Positions 50,886-62,400 of a DNA stretch of 64,000 bases are shown in pieces. The DNA lies in contig CABFPE010000304.1 of the NCBI GenBank assembly GCA_900660155.1, forward strand, positions 465,010 to 529,009, read 5' to 3'. Numbering within the stretch: the first letter of the stretch is position 1; every line of letters starts with the position of its first letter. This DNA is from Hofstenia miamia (lineage: Eukaryota; Xenacoelomorpha; Acoela; Hofsteniidae). Below the pieces are notes generated by a model that was not told the DNA's origin, made no database searches, and was given only the letters and a program-made list of their open reading frames with translations. A program made the position numbers and the translations under genes.

Positions 50886-53800
50886 TATATATGTACATCA
50901 GGGCCCACTGAATTCTAATTTGGGTCGCTATGTGGTGCCTAAACAAGCGATAACTATTGAATTAAATAGTTGTCAGTGAGCCTCCTTTCAATTTAGAATG
51001 CTGCCAATGCCACGGCCGTATATATTCAGTGGGCCCTGATGTACATATATATATATATACCGGTGTCTCTGGAAATTATTAAAAATATTTTTAGTGCTTG
51101 ATTTATTAAAATAAGAAAAATTTATTATTTGAAAAAGCGAGTGTCTTAGACTGTCCTACTAGTTGTTCTTGATAATAAATGTGGACTATTAATGATGATA
51201 TTTTACCTGTGCTAAAGTTAAGAGTGTAATTAGTTAACAGCTGTTCTTTTAAGTTGAATTGAGCCAACTTTTTTGTTTCATCCAGAATTGTTACAGAGCC
51301 ATTGTCATCGGCCCAAGAGAGCTTTAATTCATCAACTGTATAGCCATCTAAAATTATGCAATATTGCAATGCTTTGATTTTATTGATTTGGGACTATCTA
51401 AAATTTTAATTGATGTCAACTGTTTAAAGTATTTTTTTCGCAACATGCAACTCATTGCAATTATTGACAAATTATTTTTGAATTGTGATCCTTATTTTTC
51501 CACTGTTTTTTGATATGCTATCAGAATATTAATACTCAGAATGATTATAACATTTAACATTTTATTGTGCATGGCATATCGTTTATAATTTATGTTAAAA
51601 AAATAATTGCAGTTTAGAGCATTGCCTTAGCAAATTTGTGGTTTAGTCTGTCATATACATGTATAAATTGCTTAAAGTTAAGAATTTAATTTAAAGATGA
51701 AACGATTGGCGTAGCAATCAAATTTTGCTAATACCTTAGGGTTGTCCGGGGTTTGCTCAAATTGAAAGTAGCTCATTGGCATGTTCGTGGAAGAAACTCG
51801 TTGTTTTACACAAACAGTCTATTTTTATATAAAATATCGCGTTGACTATTTGAATAACAGAGAAGCCGTTTTAAATAGTTCAGGTGTCATTATTGAAATT
51901 AAATGATCGCTTAAACTGAGAAATTCTTGTTTAACCCTAAGCTTTCCATTGCATCTTTAATCTCCAACATTTTGTCCACATTTTCAAAAACTTTTCTCCA
52001 AGTCTACTTAAAAATTTGGGAATCTTGGATTTGAACAGGGGCATAAATTACGTATTGAAATGAAAGAAGAGACCATTCTCTTTAAAGGGGTGTTTTCAGA
52101 TTTAGAATACTTTCAATATTTAGTGAGTTATGCGGGTTTAAAAGTTTTAGAGAAAACATCTCAAGTTTCAAAAAATGTTTGGGTTTTTAAAGTTAAACAG
52201 TTGAATTACAGTCAAATGCAATAAATGTCTCATAAATTTAAAAAAGATTAAATTTAAAAGAATGGCAAAGGGAATAAATGTTGCAGAAACAAATTATGCC
52301 AACAAACGGCAAAGCACATTGGGAACAAAAGAATTTTTTCATTTTCTTTAAGGTGTTGGATATTCTAAATATGAACTTTAAAACAAAACTTGGTAATGTA
52401 ATGCATACACAACTATTTGCAAACGATCAAACAATTTCTAGTGATCAAAAAAATATTAAAATAAAAATTCAAGAAGACAATTAAAAACAAAATTAAGTAA
52501 ACATTTAGGATGACTTACGTCCGTATTAATAAACGACCCTCTTTGTTAATATAGTAGTATGTAACTGTCTATGTCAGGGATGTACAACTTTTAAACCCCC
52601 AAAAAAGTTCTCTATTGTGCAAATCTGTAACAGAATAATGCCTTCAAAATTGAAATAATATAAAAACTGTCACATATGTTAGTCTATGTTGGAATTATTG
52701 GTAATAAACTTGTCGTCAGTTTAGAGTTGTGCACACCTGCTCTATGGATTTGATACAAAAAAAACAAGATATTTTTCAAATATGCTTACACTTTATGAGC
52801 AATGCTCCACACTTCCCAAATATCATTTTTTTAAAAAATCTTTTTCTAACTTTGAATAAGTGGAAGAATTGATTGGATGTTCCCGATATTATTTTTGTTT
52901 AATTGTTTGTAAAATACATCACTACTTTAAATTTTTTTCAAATCTTCGTTATCATTAATACTCATAAAGTCACTTTCAGTTGAACAATAAAGTTTCAGGA
53001 GTAGAAATACAATAAAGTGAAGAAGAAGAAAAACTTACAGCATTCTATTAAAAGACTGCAAGTCTGAGAATCCATGGGGAACAAAAAGAGGTCCATAGGA
53101 CACTTTGGAATAATAGTTGCCCTAAAATACTATCATGAGTAAAAGAAAGCACTGCTGTCATAGTGAGTAGCCATTAAATGTATTTTGCGATGTCATAATA
53201 GGTATACATCAGGTATAGTTATTTAATAATTATAGATGTATATATTGTACTCAGACCAAAGAACTGAAATACCAACCTTGCACTGTACAGAATACTTCCG
53301 TCGGGAGAAAGTCGTATTAAGACATTGGGAACCATAACGTCTTGCTTAAACGCTCTCAATGAATCTATATTGTACACATTTAATAAATTCAACAATAAAA
53401 ATAACTTAAATACATTAATTTCATGTAAATAAAACAATGAATAGTTTTAATTGCATACTAATGAATCAAATCGACACATGCAGTTTTAAGGGATGAATAT
53501 ATCATCATTAATCTTGAGTGGAACAATGCTTATTATAAATATAACGCATAGAATTCATTAAGAGTCAGTTTAATTGACATAAGTGGAAATGTGAATCATG
53601 TCATATTACATTAAGAAGGATATTATTCTAATGCTTCCTGATAAATTTCATAGAAGAAGCAAGAATTCTAGTTATTCTGTTAATCAAGCTTCCATCTATC
53701 ATGGCCATATTAAGTGTTTAATGTAGAAGAGTATACTGATTCCATGTTGATTCCAAGAAAAAATAGTGGTTAGAAAGAATTTTGTACAGACAAAACTAAT

Positions 53801-54480
53801 GTAGTCTGCCATCATGATTCAGTAATATTTTACAACAACTTGGTGTAATAACACCACTAAAATTGAAAGAAAAATTCTTGACTGAAGTTTGGCCAAGAGG
53901 TTTCATCTCTATTATATCACTGTGAATAACTGCGCAACAATAGAAAACATCAAGTAATAAATCCAGCAGACTGTATGGATTTGAATTAAGGCATGGGCTA
54001 TAACAATTTTTTGCTAAGCATTCCCATAATGATGAGTCTAGTTTGCCTTAAATATATTTAATAGTATGGTAAACTTCGTTCAAATTTAGGCTATTGAAGC
54101 CATTTGAAGTCAAGTTTTATAAATATAGGGTAAACATATAACCTATAAAAGGTTGACTTACTACTATTAGATGCTTAGAATAATGCTTTTAGCACCACAG
54201 TTTCGAAATCTAAAATCCTAAGTTTTATAAAAATATTAAAATTCTAAATATTCGTCACTTATATACAATTTTATTGCTTTTCTACATCATAGCAGTATTC
54301 TGAATTTTTTCCAAAATTTTTGCATTTTTTTGGAAATATGAAAATCATAAAAGGTCGAACAAACTTTTCAGCATAGAAACAAGCTCAAGAATTAACATAT
54401 TTACCTAACTAGACCTTCAAGTATACATCATTACAAAATGCATTTAAAAACTGAATCTAAAAAATTAATATAATATAATA

Positions 54481-54536
<56 letters not shown>

Positions 54537-55754
54537 ATATATATTAATATATTCAAAATCAGAAGTTTGGAATAATGTTTTTCACATTAACACTTTGAAA
54601 GTGTGAATTCTTAATTTCAGAATTTACCTGTTAGCATTTAGGTCTACGCTTAACATTTCTAACAAATATCATTTACCGCAAAATGAGTGGTAAGACTATT
54701 TCCTTTGAAATTCGAAAAATTAAAGTATCAAAATTCCTGAAAAAAATTCCACAGAAAAAAAATTGCCAATTACTATAATTATCAAAGCAAACAGTATCTT
54801 CAATTACTTCACATTATAAAATATACCGGTCAAATTGGGACATTAGCAAAACTAGGGTGCCTTTCTAAAACAACGAGCCGTTCCCAAGCTAGTTTAGCTC
54901 GTTTTTTCCAGAATTTGCCCTCGTTTGACGTCGAAACAGTTGAAAGTAGATTGGAGAGATGGATATTTGGTGCATGATTCAGCAATTCACTGAATTTTAA
55001 ACAAATATGGACTATATGGTCGCAGAGCTGCCCAAAAGCCACTTTTGTCACACATACAAGCAAAACGAAGATTGTCCTGGTGCAAAAGGGTCAAGAAAAA
55101 TACAAATTGCGACTGGGCGAATGCAATATTTTCGGATGAAAGTTGTGTGCAACTCTCAGGAATTCATGTTCAGTTTTCAGAAGCTCATCTGGACAGGAAA
55201 ATCGTTTCAAGACCAAGTATTTATCAAATAAAGTTCCAGGAGGTTCCAAAAAATTGATGATTTTAGGATTTATCTGTGCTTCTGGGCCCATGTACAGCCT
55301 TTTTTAGAAGAAAACAGTATATTCCAACAGGACAATGCACCATGCCAGAAAAGCTCAGAAGTAATGGAATACATAAAAAAAATCTGGGATTCTGTTAATT
55401 AACGACTGGCCAGCAAGATCACCTGATCTAAATATCATCGAAAATTTATGGGACTTTCTAAAAAGTCAAATTGGAAGAAGCAAATTTAATAATTTGGATC
55501 AATTGTGGCAAAAACTCGAATTTGAATTTTATGCAATCTCGTATAGTTTTATTAAAACCTTATATGAATCAATCCCAAGAAAGATAAGATCCGTAATTCT
55601 TGCAAAAAGGATAGACTACACAATTCTAGTTCCTATTATTTTGTGTTTCAAGCTTGATAAATTACTATTTCATACAAGAAATAAACGTTTTTCTGCTTAA
55701 AATTGGAATTATTTAATTAGTCCGAACTATTATCCACAAGGCTGTATATATACA

Positions 55755-55817
<63 letters not shown>

Positions 55818-58800
55818 CAAAAGTGCAATTGGATTCATTTGAACATTTATGTGCAAAAAGTGGAAAAATATTTATGAAAGTTTTAACAGAAAGATGCAAA
55901 AAGAATTTGGAACGATTTGCTAGGAATTTTAAAATTTTAAGATCAATTCATGTAATCAAGCAAAGTCCAGAACGTAATTGATACTTGCAAAAATAAAGCT
56001 CAGAAACTATCCTCCAATTTTGCACACATGGGATTGTAGTAATTTTTGTTGTTCAATATCTAGAAAACAAATATTCAAAAGTCAAATTCGCAAGACATTT
56101 CATCAAGCTTTCATCACCTAATGTATGGGGCAGAATTTTTATCCCCACCTCCCCAAATGAAATTTCCTGTGGGGATCCGTATGGGGCCCCATGTATCTCC
56201 AAGACACAAATCATATGTATGTACAATTATTCTGCTGGGTTTTCGATAAATTTATGCAATTTCATATGAAAAACAATTAAAACAAAAACGTTATTCACTA
56301 TCATTTGGAAAGCAATAAATACACCCTTATAAAGGAGTATAGTTACAGTACTAACCCTAAAAGTCTCCATGAAGCCCATAAGGCGAGATTTCATCCCCAC
56401 CTCACCACCACGAGGTCCATGGAGATCCCAATGAGACTTCTATGGATCCTCACCCCTGAACAAGCTTGGATATCTTATAGCAGATCATGAACTTGTAATT
56501 TGGGGTATTAGATGATTCAGTTCAAGCAATATAAAGTATTAATATATTGGAAAATTTATAAGCAAGTATAACTAAGATGATTTTGACATATTTTTATCAG
56601 AAATACTTGATCCTTCTATCAGCACAAGCGAAAAGGTTTTCTTCTAAGGACATCAATTACTTCGTGGCCTGAGCATATTTCAACAGTCACTGAATGATGA
56701 TGTTCACTGATATCTGATGAATACATGACAAAAAGAAAAGCTAAGTACGACAGATTGTTAAGGGCAATAAAGGAAGGGAAGCTGTAGCAGCTGCGAAGTC
56801 CAGAACTGACCAAATTTGGCAGTATTGAGAATATTGAAATAGTCATCGAACTTGCTAATGTTGAAATTTGTAGATGTCTATTAGAATTGGTGCAAAGGAT
56901 TTACAACGTAGAGTTCAATTTCAAAGAATCCTGCACGAAGCTTGAACAAACCCTTTAGTAATGCAATTCAAGTTTTTTACTCTAATGATCAAAGCAGACT
57001 TAAATTTTCAAACGTATATTTTCGCGTCTAAAGTTTTTAATGTTAGTTTCTATTCAAAGTCATCTTCTTTTCGTGTCCAAAAACTCATATTTTGGCACAA
57101 CTTCATATTGGTTAAGTTTTGAAAATCTCGAATCGATAATTACTGGACACCAGTGTGAGAATTTGGCCATCTATTCCACATAAGTGAGTTGCTGCAATGA
57201 GATTTATGTAGATTAAGCTTATCTTTCAACGCTTGTTGAGTAAAATACTAGTAGTGCTGAGAAAGAACTGATATAAGTCATGTCATGTTCACTCTTCTTT
57301 AATCGAAAGTCTTATCTCATTTTTAACTACAATTTATTTGTTTCAATCTTATAGAGGCATTTTAATGGTTTTCTCAAATTGATAAACTTGTGAAGTGACA
57401 GACGTAAATGTTTAATATTTGTGCTTATCTTCAATCAGCAATTGAAAGGAATCCGTTAATTAATTGTATTATCAAATAAATTATTCAGAGGAAAATGAAT
57501 TAAGTGATGCACAAAGGAAGCAGCTGAACTCCTTAGACTAGCCTCGGAAACTGTAGTCTATTCAAAGAATATTGCAATTCTAAAAATCACTCACATTATT
57601 TTTCTTTGATATATGATCAAATCTTAAGAAATTGTATTTGAAATGCAATCATGAACTATTGTTTAGAAAACTTTTCAATTTATCAACTTTTATAGAATTT
57701 AGACTTGGAAAAAGTTAGCGTTTTTTCCAACATATAGAAAATTATTATTAAATTCATATTAGGACTTAGCATTTTGCAAAATTTAACTTTTAAATATAAT
57801 AGAAGTTTACTTTTGCACATCTTAAAATTCACTCTCGTTTTGCATTCTACGTATGTGAATGCATGCATTCTTTGAAGCAATTTATATAATTTCCTTAAGA
57901 GAAATTGTAAAGGAACCTGGGAAATATGTATCTGGAATCCAAATTTTCTCTAAGAAATCGTGGGACAGAGTAATGTTTTTGTGCCAGTTTGATACGTTTG
58001 CTCGTCTATCTGATCCTGAGTGTTTGTAGTTTGAAAAACTAAGTCTGCTGTCTTTCCATTTTTGGCGGAATGAAATATCAAGACGGAAATTCTAAAAATT
58101 GTTATACATGTATATAATGAATATTATTTATTGTATTTAAATAGTATTATAATACAAAATAAATTATTGCCTTTACACAAAATAGAAAAATGAATTATTG
58201 TAGTTATATCTTGGAGCAAAGATTACAATTTATCTTTTAATGACATTTTCTATTAACTTAGAGAATGAATTGGTTCCCCTATTTTTGATAAAATTGTTTA
58301 GTAAAAGTAACAGATTAGGTCAAAGAAAACATAATCAAAGATGATCGGAAATATTTGTTCTTATTTGAAAATATACATGTATAATGGAATAATACCAAAG
58401 GGTAAATAATTTGAATGTATTTATTGTAATAATTTTGAAAATAATTATCATTGTAACAGCCCTCTAATATCCTTCAAAGTGAAGACCGAAGTTTTAATTT
58501 AATTTACGCCGTCAGCAATTACATCTGAGATAAACAATCAATTGGAATATGGTTCCATTTACATTTCTTGATATCTACATTTAATTTTTGAATTCGACAA
58601 TTAGGAGAAGCCAAATAATTCAATCCGAAATTTTCAAATATCTATTATCTGAACACAGTACAGTCATTGTTTAATTATAAAATTTCATATTTACGAATCG
58701 TTTTTAAAATAAAATCGAATGCACAATGTTTATTTATCAGTTTTTATGTCTAAGGTAAAAACTACAAAGCTAATTACAAATAAACTGGATACTGCCGATT

Positions 58801-59379
58801 TAACTCTGGTTTCTTAAAAAACATTAAATGAATTCAAAGTTTTAAATTTCTGCAAAATACAACAAACAACAAGGATTAGAAATTCTGTTAACCCATTGAG
58901 ACGTGCGCAAAGTCAGAGGTGGCGACAGTAGACTTCGTGCAATGGCACGCCTTGATGAGATAGGGCCAAGTCACCGATTTAGAATGAAAAAAAAGAAGAG
59001 ACTCTCCTCTATTATGCAGTGCTTTTAGATTGAATGTAGCTTTAATAGTTTTTGAGCCATAAGCGTTTAAAAAAATTTTACGGGATCATAAAATTTCTTA
59101 AAAAATCATTGGGATGTTTAAGGTTACATTTTAATTCAACCTTTCAAAATGATAACTTCAACTTTCAACACACTAAATTCCTACTTTTCATTTTTATTTG
59201 AATAATATTTTCAAATTCTCCTAATAGTGAAAGTAAATAAATAGTTAGTATTTGAAATTTTGCAAAAAAGTATAATCACAAGTAATGGCTAAACATGATC
59301 CATTAGTTATCTAACTGTAAAATATGCACCTATCGACTCGACATTCACTATAGTAATTTACCAGAATATACATATTTAA

Positions 59380-59423
<44 letters not shown>

Positions 59424-62400
59424 CCTTTACGAAAAAGTACATCATTAATATATTTATTGCATAGTTTTACCTACTTGCAATATTGTTAGTTAATGAAGAA
59501 GACAAAATCATATTGTTTGAAAAGAAAAATGTGTAATGTTTTCAAATGTAAAAATGGTATTAATTTTTTTGCAAGAAATGCGGCTTATTAAAATATGACA
59601 ATTTTGAATATATAATCAATCGTTAAAAATGGATATAGGAACATAATTGCTTTAAAACTGAAAAAAAACTGCTGTATTTATTTAAATTTATATACTTGAA
59701 AAGGAAATAAAAATATTACATTCACAAGCCATTTCCTCTGCATTATATTTGGATCCATGTTCACATTCGTCACAATCATATGAACCAATTGTATTTATGC
59801 AATATTGATTCGAATGGCAACTATGATTTCCAAGGCATTCATTAATATCTAAAATCATGCAATAAAATTATATTAAAGTTTAATATTGGTCATATTTATA
59901 TAATTTTTTTTAAAAAAATATATGCCAATTTAAAACCTACTCTGGCAAATGTATAAGGAATGACACTGTAACATTGCTGTAAGAGTGAAATTGAATTCAA
60001 GTCCAAAGCACGACCTTAAATTTATCAATTAACACTTGCACAGAATTTGAGAAACTAAAAAAACTTGAATATAAAAAACATGTTGCATTATCAAAGTTTA
60101 AAATAAGACCTAGCAATTAACTTGCAGTTAGTTAGTTCAATTAATGTTACAATAGATGCATGAACTTCAAACAATTTCAAATGTTTGCAATGTTTTTTTT
60201 ACCTGCTCTCATTTTACTTTCATTATTACAGAATGGAAATGAGAACGACGCAATCAATTTTTGTAATATCTACATGAGAGAGTGAATTTATATGAAATAT
60301 TTTATGTTCAATAACCTTAGAATGTTAGAGCAAATTCCCAATTTCTTGAAATGAAATGTTGCTAAGAATCTCACCTTCACAATTATTTTCTGCGTCATTA
60401 AACTTGTAACCAGTATTACATTCACAACTGTATGAGCCATTGGTATTAGCGCATAGTTGAGTTTCCAAATCACATGCATGGGTTCTCGTTTGGCACTCAT
60501 CAATATCTAAGTGCTTTTAGCAATGTGGGATCCAATTTTAAATAATACAACTTAATACACAAAATTTTATATAAAAAGAGATAAGTGCTATGTGAAATAC
60601 ATTTAGCACCAACGATATTTCATGTCATTATACAAAATGGAAGACCATATTTAGAAATATATATATATATATATATANNNNNNNNNNNNNNNNNNNNNNN
60701 NNNNNNNNNNNNNNNNNNNNNNNNNNNNNNNNNNNNNNNNNNNNNNNNNNNNNNNNNNNNNNNNNNNNNNNNNNNNNNNNNNNNNNNNNNNNNNNNNNNN
60801 NNNNNNNNNNNNNNNNNNNNNNNNNNNNNNNNNNNNNNNNNNNNNNNNNNNNNNNNNNNNNNNNNNNNNNNNNNNNNNNNNNNNNNNNNNNNNNNNNNNN
60901 NNNNNNNNNNNNNNNNNNNNNNNNNNNNNNNNNNNNNNNNNNNNNNNNNNNNNNNNNNNNNNNNNNNNNNNNNNNNNNNNNNNNNNNNNNNNNNNNNNNN
61001 NNNNNNNNNNNNNNNNNNNNNNNNNNNNNNNNNNNNNNNNNNNNNNNNNNNNNNNNNNNNNNNNNNNNNNNNNNNNNNNNNNNNNNNNNNNNNNNNNNNN
61101 NNNNNNNNNNNNNNNNNNNNNNNNNNNNNNNNNNNNNNNNNNNNNNNNNNNNNNNNNNNNNNNNNNNNNNNNNNNNNNNNNNNNNNNNNNNNNNNNNNNN
61201 NNNNNNNNNNNNNNNNNNNNNNNNNNNNNNNNNNNNNNNNNNNNNNNNNNNNNNNNNNNNNNNNNNNNNNNNNNNNNNNNNNNNNNNNNNNNNNNNNNNN
61301 NNNNNNNNNNNNNNNNNNNNNNNNNNNNNNNNNNNNNNNNNNNNNNNNNNNNNNNNNNNNNNNNNNNNNNNNNNNNNNNNNNNNNNNNNNNNNNNNNNNN
61401 NNNNNNNNNNNNNNNNNNNNNNNNNNNNNNNNNNNNNNNNNNNNNNNNNNNNNNNNNNNNNNNNNNNNNNNNNNNNNNNNNNNNNNNNNNNNNNNNNNNN
61501 NNNNNNNNNNNNNNNNNNNNNNNNNNNNNNNNNNNNNNNNNNNNNNNNNNNNNNNNNNNNNNNNNNNNNNNNNNNNNNNNNNNNNNNNNNNNNNNNNNNN
61601 NNNNNNNNNNNNNNNNNNNNNNNNNNNNNNNNNNNNNNNNNNNNNNNNNNNNNNNNNNNNNNNNNNNNNNNNNNNNNCGCTAGTTAACCAAAATGATAAA
61701 AAATGGCATTAAAATGAAAAAATGAAAATATTTTTTCATTCTCATCGATTGTAAAATTAGCTTGCAAAATGTATGTACTTATAGTTTAACATCAAATTTA
61801 GTTTCATATATACATGCATTAATATACAATATGATTAATTTCAAATTCAATTTACTTTTTGCACTTCATCTATTGGACCCAGACTATCGATGTTCATTGT
61901 GATCCCAACTTCAACAGGTGCTCCTCCAAAATTTGGCCTCAGTGTTTTGTCATAATTTGCTTCATCAGTAAGATTATCCAGGAGCATTGACACAAAGTGC
62001 TTCCTTAATAGTAACAATTTTAACAAAATTCGAAATATGTTCGAAAATTTGCTTCTACAAAAATTTAAAATATTAAGCGAATATTATATATTACTATTTC
62101 AGTTATTTAAGCTCTCAGATTTGTACGAAAAATTTAATGTAATGTAATTTCTACATTGTGTATTAATAAGATTATCCAGGTACATATTCAGGTAGATACA
62201 TGTACATTTATTTCAATGATATACACATGCAAAGAATACAACTCGATTACATGATTTAAAATGTTATTAAAACGTATTCTTGGCCTGGCTTAATATTATC
62301 GTTTGAGGAAGATTTGGATGATTGGCTTTTGATTTTGACGTTCGCTCTCCACGTTAAACTAATTTTGTGATTGGGCTATGAACAGCGTCTACTTACAGCT

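Noticed and set aside
53277-60506. EGF domains inserted in frame into the channel's ligand-binding domain at the phase-1 junction before exon 4
   Set aside because: Exon 3 (57917-58091) lies between the EGF exons and exon 4, and it joins exon 2 in phase 0 and exon 4 in phase 1 without them.
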